From contig NZ_CP090960.1 of NCBI RefSeq assembly GCF_021611515.1, positions 2,418,001 to 2,482,000 on the forward strand: a stretch of DNA of 64,000 nucleotides, in the 5' to 3' direction. Position 1 is the stretch's first letter. Every line of letters starts with the position of its first letter. This document shows, one piece after another, positions 17,707 through 25,536 of this stretch. Below the pieces are notes generated by a model, which had not been told where the DNA came from, searched no databases, and saw nothing but the letters and a program-made list of their open reading frames with translations. Source of the stretch: Mariluticola halotolerans. GTDB lineage: Bacteria; Pseudomonadota; Alphaproteobacteria; Rhizobiales; Devosiaceae. A program made the translations under genes and the position numbers.

Positions 17707-17857
17707 GGGGCACGCCGGGAGGTTCGAGCAATAGCAGAGTTGGTTGACCCCCGGTTTGTGGCGTGTGGCTGACGATGTGGAACTGATCTTCCTCGTCGCG
17801 GTGGATAGAGTAAACCAGCTTGCCTTTTAAAGCCGCGATCGGCCTGCTTCGAACCAT
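17678..17857 (-). other. Possible gene remnant (59 codons)
   Basis: A minus-strand frame overlapping the end of the neighbouring hypothetical gene by 29 nt encodes KLVYSIHRDEEDQFHIVSHT, which looks protein-like (alternating hydrophobic/charged, beta-strand pattern). It has no ribosome binding site and no clear start. It lies at the left edge of a lower-GC accessory block and may be the tail of a gene truncated by past rearrangement. It could equally be chance. Confidence 0.25.
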
Positions 17858-17885
17858 TTGCGAGGATGTTGCAAGGCGCAAGCGA

Positions 17886-18791
17886 TCAGTTTTGCTCTGA
17901 TTGCGCGACCAATGCTTCCATCCGCTGACGGAACGCGCTCGAGAAGAACGTAAACGTCTCCTCGCTGATCGCATTGAACTCGGCACTGATGATCTCGCGC
18001 CCATCCACGATCCTAGACACGCGCGGTTTGTCGAGACGTGGGATTGTACCACCAAGCGTGGTCTCGCAGTCGCCGGATGTGTTGTTGCGAGCGATCTCGA
18101 AAAACTCCTGCGTTTCGAAGTTCAGACTCAACTGATTGATCCGACACCCCGTCGTGTTCACCGGAACCGCGTCGATGGATTGCCCTTCCCATCGCGTGAT
18201 CTGATACACTTCGTCTGCGATTTCGCCCACGTGATACGACTGCACCCAAGAGTTCTCATCGGGTAGGGTCAACGCGATCTGGCGGTAGTCACACGTGCCG
18301 CTTCTGCGACTGCACTCAATATCGACTTGGTTGATTGGGTAGGCGATCTTGTCGTCTATGATCTCGACAGTGCCTTTTACGAAGGCCCAATCGCCACTCA
18401 TCGTGCCTCCGAAGTCGAACGGAAAGAAACTGACGCTGGTCATGTTCACACGTGACGAACGGTAACCAAGGGTGTGAATCTGCCAAACTGTCAACGCGCC
18501 CGTTGGTTCTTCTCCCAGGTCTGATTGAAACGCTCGTTTTGCACCTTCGAAGTCCGCAAACCCGCTATACATTAGCGCGTTCAGGTTGGCTTGCATCACG
18601 AAGTCACCCGCAGGCGATGTCGCAAGGTTTGCCGCTCCACTGAACATCATCGGCACCGAACTGTGCCGCTCCTCCTCAGACAGCGCGAGAAGCTGTTCGG
18701 GGAGATAGTCGCGATATTTCGCAACTGCGTCGTCGTCGGCACTCGCGACGCCAGTGAAAAGAATCAACAATATCCAAGTGATCCGAAGCAT
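17886..18791 (-). CDS. Secreted protein of unknown function in accessory block
   Basis: A 301-residue protein starting with a signal peptide (MLRITWILLILFTGVASADD). Residues ~80-110 (FADFEGAKRAFQSDLGEEPTGALTVWQ) resemble the F-Q-x(n)-P-T-G core of a peptidoglycan-binding-1-like repeat, a weak similarity. The rest is beta-rich with cysteines (DIECSRRSGTCDY, TTGCRINQ, SGDCETT). Codon choice is less GC-biased than in neighbours, suggesting horizontal acquisition. It starts 40 nt left of the distal tRNA repeat of the restriction-modification island, so it is just outside the recognised element. Function unknown. Confidence 0.7.
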   Translation of the reverse strand: MLRITWILLILFTGVASADDDAVAKYRDYLPEQLLALSEEERHSSVPMMFSGAANLATSPAGDFVMQANLNALMYSGFADFEGAKRAFQSDLGEEPTGALTVWQIHTLGYRSSRVNMTSVSFFPFDFGGTMSGDWAFVKGTVEIIDDKIAYPINQVDIECSRRSGTCDYRQIALTLPDENSWVQSYHVGEIADEVYQITRWEGQSIDAVPVNTTGCRINQLSLNFETQEFFEIARNNTSGDCETTLGGTIPRLDKPRVSRIVDGREIISAEFNAISEETFTFFSSAFRQRMEALVAQSEQN

Positions 18792-18830
18792 GGGGCAGCT
18801 TCACATGGCGATCTCGCTTCAGTCAACGAG

Positions 18831-18872
18831 ATGGTGCCGCTTAGGTGATTCGAACACCTGACCCTATCATTA
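18831..18872. repeat. Distal att-like repeat (copy of tRNA-Thr 3' end)
   Basis: A 42-nt sequence identical, except for one base, to 21986-22027, the 3' end of the intact tRNA-Thr gene from CCA through the T arm to the variable region and part of the anticodon stem. The first 34 nt match perfectly. This is the expected footprint of site-specific integration into a tRNA gene. Confidence 0.88.
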
Positions 18873-19253
18873 AGGATTGTTTTTCTTAGTGATTTCAGAT
18901 GGTTGGATGTTGTATCAGCGGATTGGATGCGCTTGCACAAATCCTTGGGCTGACTCCGCTTTTCCAGAGTGAAAGGTAGCACATCGGGTCATCACGTTGC
19001 CAGCCCTTTGATCCCGCAACCCTACTAGCTAAATGCTAATCCGGATTTGCCCTACTAATCGGCAATCATGCGCTGTCTGCCGGACCTCCCCTATCAACCG
19101 GTTCGACCATTTTGGGCGGGGAAGGGATGGGGTGGATGTGGAGATGTCTTGCACTATTGGGTGATAGGGAAGGTATTTTTCAATCGTAAATTCTATCGTG
19201 ACTTGAATCGGGAAATTGGTTCCCTATATCTGGGCTACCGAAAGGAGTGCCAG

Positions 19254-20057
19254 ATGCTCAATTGTACCCCACATGACGAACTGATTACCCTTCCAAAATA
19301 CGACAGGATCGCAACATACCTGTTCCGCGATTTAACCAAGAACTTCACGGCTGAGACATTGCCTACGGCCATTCCATTCGATCAGGAGACGGTACGCCGA
19401 GCGATGCGGAAGGCGGTAACCGATGGCGTGATCAACAAAGAAGTCGCGAACGTCCCGGACATTAAATACACCTACGACGCTCGGCGAGAGTTGCCCGCAG
19501 AAGTCGAGCAAGTTGGCCCGATGACTTGGCTGCAAGCTGGGAAGGGCAAATACATCTTGCGCCGTACGCGCCGTAAAAACATCATTCACTTTGAAAGCCT
19601 TGGTCTCGATCCAGCGATTGAACCCGTAGTTGATCAGACACCCAAGTTTATTTCAGCTCTTCTCGGTCAGGACGAACAAGCGGTCTTCACGCGAGTTCGG
19701 AACGCTGGGCTGATTAGTACTTTCTTGGGCTTTCAGGCTATGGCAATCCAAGGACATCACCGCACAAGTGTCACTTACGGACAGATCGAGATCGATGAAG
19801 TACAGGCGGGCATCGACGGGACGCAAGAAACTCTTGTGCCTATCTCTGGTAAGGGCGGGCAGGACAAGTTGTCTTGGTCGCAGGCTTTGAACCTGAACAC
19901 CTATGGTGTCCAAAAGGCTCCTGTGCCCGGTCTAGCTGTGCGCAGCCTCGGCTTGTGGCGTGATAACCTGAACACGGTCTGGATCGTCGAATTCAGCCCG
20001 GCCACCGACATTGACCAGATTGACATTATCAACGTTCGCCGCTTTACGTTCCGCTAA
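19254..20057 (+). CDS. Putative type II restriction endonuclease
   Basis: A 267-residue protein convergent with a C5-cytosine methyltransferase gene inside the island. The N-terminal half looks like a DNA-reading helical domain (FDQETVRRAMRKAVTDGVINKE). The C-terminal half has a PD-(D/E)xK-like arrangement: IEIDEVQAGID (residues 178-188) then VPISGKGGQDKLSWSQ with the candidate Lys at 200. The usual Glu of ExK is Ser here. AAAGGAG lies 6 nt before ATG 19254, so the longer upstream frame is not used. Its last 41 codons overlap the methyltransferase 3' end. Assignment rests on motif order and context, not on a recognised family member. Confidence 0.6.
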   Translation: MLNCTPHDELITLPKYDRIATYLFRDLTKNFTAETLPTAIPFDQETVRRAMRKAVTDGVINKEVANVPDIKYTYDARRELPAEVEQVGPMTWLQAGKGKYILRRTRRKNIIHFESLGLDPAIEPVVDQTPKFISALLGQDEQAVFTRVRNAGLISTFLGFQAMAIQGHHRTSVTYGQIEIDEVQAGIDGTQETLVPISGKGGQDKLSWSQALNLNTYGVQKAPVPGLAVRSLGLWRDNLNTVWIVEFSPATDIDQIDIINVRRFTFR

Positions 20058-21317
20058 TTCGATCTCGGCTTGCTTGCGCTTCTTCGTGCCGCTTTTCTTG
20101 TCGCGTCGGCCGATGGGGTTTGCGATGTTGAAATGGGCAGCGGCTTCCGTGTTGCCCATTGTCAGTAGGCGTTCGTCACCGAGGTCAAGCGCTTCGCTTG
20201 GGCGGGTCCGTTTAACGCCAAGAGCCTTTATAACAGCAGTTGCAACTGCACGTGCCAGCGGCGGTGGAACGGCGTTACCGATCTGCCGTGCGCCATGCCA
20301 TTTCGTCGCATTGAATCGGAACCAATCTGGAAAGCCGTGAAGCCGTGCCATTTCGCGCACCGTAATGCATCGAGCATAAGCATAATGAATTGGGCGCGGG
20401 CTTGTGAATGCGCCTCGAGCTGAATCGGTTCCCGCTCGGAGTGTGTTGGATACCCCGTCGGATGAAAGTTTGAAAAAACGCGATATCGGTTCTACGCGAC
20501 CTTGATCGGTTTCCCGAAAGCGCCGTCGCGAAATATCTGTGTGCCCCGTTCGGGCGCTTGACGTCAGTGTGTTTGGATTCCAGTTACGAGGATAGCCATA
20601 GCCCCAAGCGTCGTTACCTAGTCCGCGAAGCGGTTCCGCATATTTGCTTGGGTTTCCGAAAGCAGTCGTATCCACGTAATCGGAGTGAAGCAGTTCCTCG
20701 AAGGATTCCGCATCCGGCAAATCTCCAAGCGCATCCACACAGGTCGTGCGTTTGGAAATCACTCTGGGGTAATTTGGTAAATTTCCGCCTTTCTTGGTCC
20801 CCATCAAAATTAGTCGCTGTCGATCCTGCGGAACACCATAGTCGGCAGCGTTTAGGACGCGCCAGTCTTTTTGCACATCGTAACCTAGCGCCTCGAATTC
20901 TTCGATTAATTCGAACAGGAATTTTCTGTGTTTGCCTACTGTCAGTCCTTTGACGTTCTCGAAGACAAAGCAGGTAGCGTCTAGTTCCTTTACGATCCGT
21001 ACAAAATCCTGAACGAGGGCATTGCGCGGGTCGTCGAGGGCGCGTTGTCCAATTAGGGAAAAACCTTGGCAGGGAGCGCCGCCGAATACCACATCGACAG
21101 CACGGTCGCCAATTTTAGCTGCCTGTCTAATGTCGGCTCCGGAAACATCTGTGACAGAGCGTGGAATCACGGCACAATCGGGAAAGTTAAATTTGTGGAC
21201 AGCGGCGTGAACCGGGTCGAGCTCCACTGCCGCCACCACATCGAACCCTGCCTGTTCGAAACCGAGGCTCATACCTCCCGCTCCTGAGAACAGGTCGACT
21301 CCAATCGGTCTCGCCAT
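19932..21317 (-). CDS. DNA (cytosine-5-)-methyltransferase
   Basis: A 461-residue C5-cytosine methyltransferase that protects host DNA by methylating the recognition site. Motifs appear in order: I DLFSGAGGMSLGFEQAGFD, IV GGAPCQGFS with the catalytic Cys, VI ENVKGL, VIII QDRQRLILMG, and X RQIGNAVPPPLA. A variable target-recognition region of ~130 residues lies between VIII and IX/X. About 90 residues follow motif X, rich in Lys/Arg, an unusual extension; its end overlaps the endonuclease gene by 126 nt. ATG 21317 is chosen for the GAAGAAGGGG upstream; starts at 21347 or 21332 are possible. The sequence specificity cannot be read. Confidence 0.93.
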   Translation of the reverse strand: MARPIGVDLFSGAGGMSLGFEQAGFDVVAAVELDPVHAAVHKFNFPDCAVIPRSVTDVSGADIRQAAKIGDRAVDVVFGGAPCQGFSLIGQRALDDPRNALVQDFVRIVKELDATCFVFENVKGLTVGKHRKFLFELIEEFEALGYDVQKDWRVLNAADYGVPQDRQRLILMGTKKGGNLPNYPRVISKRTTCVDALGDLPDAESFEELLHSDYVDTTAFGNPSKYAEPLRGLGNDAWGYGYPRNWNPNTLTSSARTGHTDISRRRFRETDQGRVEPISRFFKLSSDGVSNTLRAGTDSARGAFTSPRPIHYAYARCITVREMARLHGFPDWFRFNATKWHGARQIGNAVPPPLARAVATAVIKALGVKRTRPSEALDLGDERLLTMGNTEAAAHFNIANPIGRRDKKSGTKKRKQAEIELAERKAANVDNVNLVNVGGRAEFDDPDRVQVITPQAEAAHS

Positions 21318-21531
21318 GCTTTGCCCCTTCTTCATCTTGCTCATCATATTGGTGCGTTTGCGACTTGCCCATTGAAACCTAACTCCGGAGGTAGTCGTCC
21401 ACACGATAAATCGTTGCATCGCAGTTGCGCAGCGCATACTGCCAAGCCATCAACGGTTCCCGTCGAACCTCAAGCAACAGGGTTAAATTTCTTTTATCAT
21501 GTTCTTGATTTGTTTCAATCCTTGATTCCTA

Positions 21532-21712
21532 CTATTCCATACGTGACTTGGGAAGATTACCCCAGCAGCAGCCGCGGCTGTGCCAAAAACAGCTATGCAC
21601 GAAGATGACTTTGTGGCGAGTGGGGAATGCAATACCTAGGTTGTCCAGCAGGCGTCCGACGATGCTGTGCCCGACGAATTTTCATCTCGGGTTTCGTGCT
21701 CTTCGTTTCCAC
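21532..21712 (-). pseudogene. vsr: Frameshifted and deleted vsr (very-short-patch repair endonuclease)
   Basis: Two adjacent minus-strand frames together spell a decayed Vsr protein. The first (from 21712) gives KSTKPEMKIRRAQH, matching the Vsr N-terminal TKPE motif. A one-base shift near 21661 leads to RLLDNLGIAFPTRHKVIFVH and then SCFWHSRGC, the Vsr VxFVHGCFWH core, ending in TAG at 21532-21534. About a dozen residues expected between these blocks and the whole C-terminal third are missing. vsr normally accompanies C5-cytosine methyltransferases to repair T:G mismatches from deaminated 5-methylcytosine, which fits its place upstream of the methyltransferase. Confidence 0.75.
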
Positions 21713-21985
21713 CTGAGACAATGATAAGGAGCTACGCTCAGACGCGACAGATCAGTCAGAAACCGCACTTTGAAAGTATGCTAATCGATCATCAGAGGAG
21801 CAACGCAGCGCTGTCGCGCAATTACGATTAGCTTGCGCGCATTTCTAGAAATTATAATTGCGACCTGAGGATGCAGTAAAAGGTAATCAAGGCTACAAAT
21901 AAGCTCTTTTGACGGACGTCTATAAAGCCAAATGTGGGGGACGAACCTATGGTTGGGCAGTTAAATCGCTGCTTCTATCGGAAAA

Positions 21986-22027
21986 ATGGTGCCGCTTAGG
22001 TGATTCGAACACCTGACCCCATCATTA
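21986..22027. repeat. Proximal att-like repeat within tRNA-Thr
   Basis: Partner of the repeat at 18831-18872 with a single mismatch. This copy is part of the intact tRNA-Thr gene, so integration regenerated a functional tRNA 3' end. Confidence 0.88.
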
Positions 22028-22062
22028 CGAATGATGTGCTCTACCGACTGAGCTAAAGCGGC
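21987..22062 (-). tRNA. tRNA-Thr (anticodon CGT)
   Basis: A complete cloverleaf on the minus strand with acceptor arms GCCGCTT/AAGCGGC, D arm AGCTCAGTCGGTAGAGC, anticodon stem CATCA/TGATG with loop TTCGTAA (anticodon CGT, reading ACG), T arm with GTTCGAATC, and an encoded CCA end. It is the integration site of the adjacent restriction-modification island. Confidence 0.96.
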
Positions 22063-22137
22063 ATACCGGTGCTGGTGAGGACCAGCGCAATGGCGGTCTT
22101 TTAATCAGGCGCGCGCCCGCTGGCAAGAGGTTTGCGC

Positions 22138-23511
22138 TTAATCTGCGGCCGGGGGCAGGGCGGCCTGCGCTGGCTTTTGCGGGGCTTCGGTTTCTGCCGG
22201 GGCGGATTTGGGGTTTCGGCTGGTGGCCACCGTGCTGACCGGCACTTTCCATTCAAAGGCGTCCAGCTTGCCGGTGACCGGGGAGACCGGTTCCCATTCA
22301 TCCGAGGTGATGCCATCGGCCACCCAGACGGGATCGCGCGGGGCGCGGACGGCGCGGGCCAGCCATTCGCGGGCCTTGCCCTGATCGCCGTTTTGCCCTT
22401 CCTCGATTTCCGCCATCAGCGTGCACACGCCCTGACTTGGATTGGCGGCGACGAAATTGGCCAGCACATTGCGCGCCAGCGGCCATTCATAAGCATCGAT
22501 TGCCGCATGGGCGACGACCATGGCCGCTGCCAGATCCTCGGGATTGGTGCCGATCAGGTCGCGGGCGCGTTTGAGCCGTTCAATGGCCGAAGCGCCCGGC
22601 TGGGCATTGGCAAAAAGGGTCGCCACTTGTGGATGGCCCGTGCTGCGCCAGACACGACGGAGCAGGCTTTGCGCCTTGCGCGTTTCATCACGGCTGGCGT
22701 GAATGCGCGCCGCAATCAGTGCAGCGGGCACAAAATCGGGCTGCAGCTTGATGGCCGATTGGGCATGGTCGAGCGCTTCGAGCGGCTCGGTGGTTTCGCT
22801 TGTGGCGGCAATCGCTGTGTGCAGCACGGCGCGGCGGCGGCGCTTTTCGGCCCGTTCGGCCTTGGAGGCGGCGGGGCGGGCTGCAATCATTTCCAGCGCT
22901 TCGGCCCAGGCGGCCTTTTTGGTCAGGTCGTCAAAAAGCGCGGTTTCGGCCCAGTCGACGCCGGGGGTCAGGTCGGTGGCCTTTTTGGCAAAGGTCAGGG
23001 CAATGTCATTGCGCCCTTGTGCCCGGGCCTGATCGTAAAGGCCGGAAAGGGCGGCGAGCGCGGTTTTGGGGTTGGAAATCAGGGCGCGATAATGCTGGCG
23101 GGCGGGCCCAAGATCGCCCAGCGCCAGATCAGCCCGCGCTTCGAGCAATTGGGCGGCGGCATTGTCGGGCAGGCGGGTTTGCGCCTCGCGGGCAAACTGG
23201 CGGGCCTTTTGCAAATTGCCGGCCTGCAGCGCAATGAACCCGTCCGAAAGCGCTTCAACGCCAAGGTCCTTGCGGCGCTGGCGGGCGATGCGGGCCAGCC
23301 TTTTGGGCGCTTCGAGAATGCGGCGGATGATGGCCCAGATGGCGATTGAAACAAGGATGGTGAGAATAAGCGCGAGGGCCACCGCGCCAAGCCCGGGCTG
23401 CAGGCGATAATTCGCCACATCAATGGTCACGGTGCCGGGCAGGCTGATCAGCCAGGCGGCACCGGCGGTGACCAGAAGGCTGAGGGCGATATAGACAATC
23501 AACCGGATCAT
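22138..23511 (-). CDS. hemY: HemY-type inner-membrane TPR protein
   Basis: A 457-residue protein of the proteobacterial HemY family (not protoporphyrinogen oxidase). It is associated with heme synthesis, probably as an inner-membrane scaffold. Two N-terminal membrane helices (LIVYIALSLLVTAGAAWLI and LGAVALALILTILVSIAIWA) flank a short loop. A long cytosolic helical region of TPR-like repeats follows (for example GNLQKARQFAREAQTRLPDNAAAQLLEARADLALGD). The C-terminal DPVWVADGITSDEWEPVSPVTGKLDAFEWK is the family signature, then a Pro/Ala-rich tail. It overlaps the mitofilin gene stop by 4 nt. Confidence 0.9.
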   Translation of the reverse strand: MIRLIVYIALSLLVTAGAAWLISLPGTVTIDVANYRLQPGLGAVALALILTILVSIAIWAIIRRILEAPKRLARIARQRRKDLGVEALSDGFIALQAGNLQKARQFAREAQTRLPDNAAAQLLEARADLALGDLGPARQHYRALISNPKTALAALSGLYDQARAQGRNDIALTFAKKATDLTPGVDWAETALFDDLTKKAAWAEALEMIAARPAASKAERAEKRRRRAVLHTAIAATSETTEPLEALDHAQSAIKLQPDFVPAALIAARIHASRDETRKAQSLLRRVWRSTGHPQVATLFANAQPGASAIERLKRARDLIGTNPEDLAAAMVVAHAAIDAYEWPLARNVLANFVAANPSQGVCTLMAEIEEGQNGDQGKAREWLARAVRAPRDPVWVADGITSDEWEPVSPVTGKLDAFEWKVPVSTVATSRNPKSAPAETEAPQKPAQAALPPAAD

Positions 23512-24767
23512 TGGGCGGTTTCTTCCGTATCCGAGGGAACGGGGGCAAGCGCTGCGGCGCGGGCGCTGGCGGCGAATTGTTCGGCTGTGGCGAGGGCTGC
23601 CAGATGGTCAGACAGGTCGCCGGCGGCCTGTTGCATGGGCTGGGGCAGGGCCTGCATCAGCGTGCTGGCGGTGCCGAACTGGCGCCGGGCGATGGCAACC
23701 TCCAGCCGGGCGATCAGCGCTTCGGGGCTGTCGCCTTCAGCGTCGCCGGTGGGGCGCAGCGCAAGGAGCGACTGGGCGCGGTGCAGCAGCGCCTCCTGCC
23801 AGCTAGCCGCCGGGTCTGCAGGGCGGGCGGCGAGCATGGCGGGAATGGCATTGGCCAGATCCCGCTCCAGCGTTTCAGGCGCCCTCAGGCCGGTTATGGC
23901 CCGGTTCAGCAAGGTTTCAGGAATGGCGAGGCCAGGCAGGGCGGTTTGCAAGGTCTGCAATTCGGTGGCGAAGGGGCGGCCATAAAGGGTGGCGGTTTCA
24001 AAGCTGGAAAGCGCCAGCGGCAATTGCGCATTGGCGCTGGTCTCGGCGCTGGGGGGCGCCTCGATATGGCTCGTCACCGTGTTCAGCTTGCCGGTCAGGT
24101 CGGTGACGGCGCTTTGCGCTTCGCTCTGGCGGGTGCTGAGGGCGGCAATTTCCTGGCGCAAACCGGCCAGTTCCGCGCTGAGGGCTGAGGCCTCATCGCT
24201 CGAGGCACCGGCGGCGATGGCATCAAGACGGGTGTCCAGTTCCGCAATCCGGTTTTCAAGCGGGGTCAGGTCGGTGCCGCCATTTGTGTCGATGGCGGCG
24301 ATTTTGGCATCCAGCGCTTCAGCACTGCCGGCAATTTCGGCGCGCAGGTCTGTCGCTGTCGCATCAAGGCGCGTGCCAAGTGCCGCAACCGCTTCCGCGC
24401 CATTGCGCCGGTCGGCCTCAACGGCGCTGATGCGTTGTTCCAGCGTTGTCAGGTCGGCACGGGTGGTGTCCGGGGCGGCGGGTGGTTGCGGCCAGAAGCC
24501 GAAGGTGGCCAGGCCAAAAGCCAGCCCCGCCCCAAGAATTGCGCCGCCCCCGCCCGCCAGCGCCAGCAGGGGCAGGCCGGTCGCGGGGTTGGCTTTTTCG
24601 GCTTTGGGCTTTTCCGCGTTGGGGCTTTTGGGGCCGGCGGCGGTTTTGTCAGCCGGTTTTGCGCCCGCAGCACTGGCAGGTTTTTGCGCGGCCTTGTTGT
24701 CCGCCTTGTTTTTGGCTTCAAGGTCGAGGACGGGGGGTTTAACCGGTCCGGATTTGCGTTCTTCCAT
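23508..24767 (-). CDS. Mic60/mitofilin homologue
   Basis: A 419-residue inner-membrane protein matching alphaproteobacterial mitofilin (Mic60), the bacterial counterpart of the mitochondrial crista-junction organiser. It has a Lys/Ala/Pro-rich cytosolic N-terminus (1-65), one membrane helix (PLLALAGGGGAILGAGLAFG), a long heptad-type coiled coil (LTTLEQRISAVEADRRNGAE to about residue 235) and a C-terminal mitofilin-like helical region (FGTASTLMQALPQPMQQAAG). ATG 24767 has GGAGAGG upstream. It lies between hemD (29-nt gap) and hemY (4-nt overlap), the location known for alphaproteobacterial Mic60 genes. The assignment rests on architecture plus context. Confidence 0.8.
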   Translation of the reverse strand: MEERKSGPVKPPVLDLEAKNKADNKAAQKPASAAGAKPADKTAAGPKSPNAEKPKAEKANPATGLPLLALAGGGGAILGAGLAFGLATFGFWPQPPAAPDTTRADLTTLEQRISAVEADRRNGAEAVAALGTRLDATATDLRAEIAGSAEALDAKIAAIDTNGGTDLTPLENRIAELDTRLDAIAAGASSDEASALSAELAGLRQEIAALSTRQSEAQSAVTDLTGKLNTVTSHIEAPPSAETSANAQLPLALSSFETATLYGRPFATELQTLQTALPGLAIPETLLNRAITGLRAPETLERDLANAIPAMLAARPADPAASWQEALLHRAQSLLALRPTGDAEGDSPEALIARLEVAIARRQFGTASTLMQALPQPMQQAAGDLSDHLAALATAEQFAASARAAALAPVPSDTEETAQ

Positions 24768-24795
24768 AGTGTGACCTCTCCAATGCGCCCCCAGC

Positions 24796-25536
24796 TTACC
24801 TGATTTGGTCGCGGGCAAAAGACAGCGCAAGGGCCATCATGGCTTCTTCGCTCGGATAATCAGCCAAAGCGATGCGGGTGAAATGGTTGTCGATAAGGGG
24901 TTCGGCCACATTTTCCGACAGGCACAGCATGGTCATGGCGGCCCGGCCTTCGCGATCGAGCAGGGTATCGACAAGGGCGCAAAAGCTGGCGGCGGTGTGG
25001 CGCGAATAAAATGAAATGGCAGGAATGGTGCCGGCTGCCAGTTCGGTCATGATCGGGCTGGGCAGGGATGTGACGGGCTGCATGTCATAAAGCCGGGCCG
25101 ATAATACCATGATGCCGGTGGGGGCCAGGGCGCCCGCCAGATCGCCCCTTGCATTGGCGGCGGCGGGATAAAAAACCGGCCCATCAAATTTTTGCTTCAG
25201 CAGCAGGGCCACCAGATCGTCAAAGCTGCCATCGGCGCTGGTGACGTCGGTAAAGCCCATATCCCTTGCATGGGCGGCGGTGCGGTCACCAACGGTAAAG
25301 ACCGGCAGGCCGTGGAAATGGGCCAGTCTGTCACGTGCCTCCAGCGCCCGCAGCGCATTGGCACTGGTCAGCGCAATGGCGGAAAGCCCCTTTGGGTCGG
25401 GCAGGCCGGTATCGAGCACATGCATTTCAAGCATGGGGGCGATCAGCGGCTGCAATCCCAGCGCTGCCAGCCGTGCCGCTGTGTCACTGGCATCAGGCTC
25501 GGGGCGGGTGACCAGAATTTGCGGCAATTTGTGCAT
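24796..25536 (-). CDS. hemD: Uroporphyrinogen-III synthase
   Basis: A ~246-residue HemD that cyclises hydroxymethylbilane to uroporphyrinogen III. The family is poorly conserved, but LVTRPEPDASDTAARLAALG at the start, ALTSANALRAL and the late ISFYSRHTAASFCALVD with AMTMLCLSENVAEPL are typical. The position immediately after hemC is decisive. ATG 25536 overlaps the hemC stop (TGATG); a GTG one codon earlier is the alternative. Translation coupling to hemC is likely. Confidence 0.9.
   Translation of the reverse strand: MHKLPQILVTRPEPDASDTAARLAALGLQPLIAPMLEMHVLDTGLPDPKGLSAIALTSANALRALEARDRLAHFHGLPVFTVGDRTAAHARDMGFTDVTSADGSFDDLVALLLKQKFDGPVFYPAAANARGDLAGALAPTGIMVLSARLYDMQPVTSLPSPIMTELAAGTIPAISFYSRHTAASFCALVDTLLDREGRAAMTMLCLSENVAEPLIDNHFTRIALADYPSEEAMMALALSFARDQIR

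Larger units (their letters stand above)
18831..21985. mobile_element. Integrase-less restriction-modification island in tRNA-Thr(CGT)
   Basis: The segment between two 42-nt direct repeats of the tRNA-Thr 3' end is 3155 nt long and visibly lower in GC than its surroundings. It encodes a candidate restriction endonuclease (+), a C5-cytosine methyltransferase (-) and a broken vsr gene (-). No integrase, recombinase, transposase or excisionase is recognisable on either strand. The left non-coding part (18873-19253) and the right part (21318-21531 and 21713-21985) contain nothing else I can identify. Either the integrase was lost or the unit is mobilised in trans. Confidence 0.78.

Noticed and set aside
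18873-21985. Search for an integrase, excisionase or transposase within the tRNA-bounded island
   Set aside because: No frame on either strand outside the endonuclease, methyltransferase and broken vsr shows recombinase motifs; nothing could be annotated.
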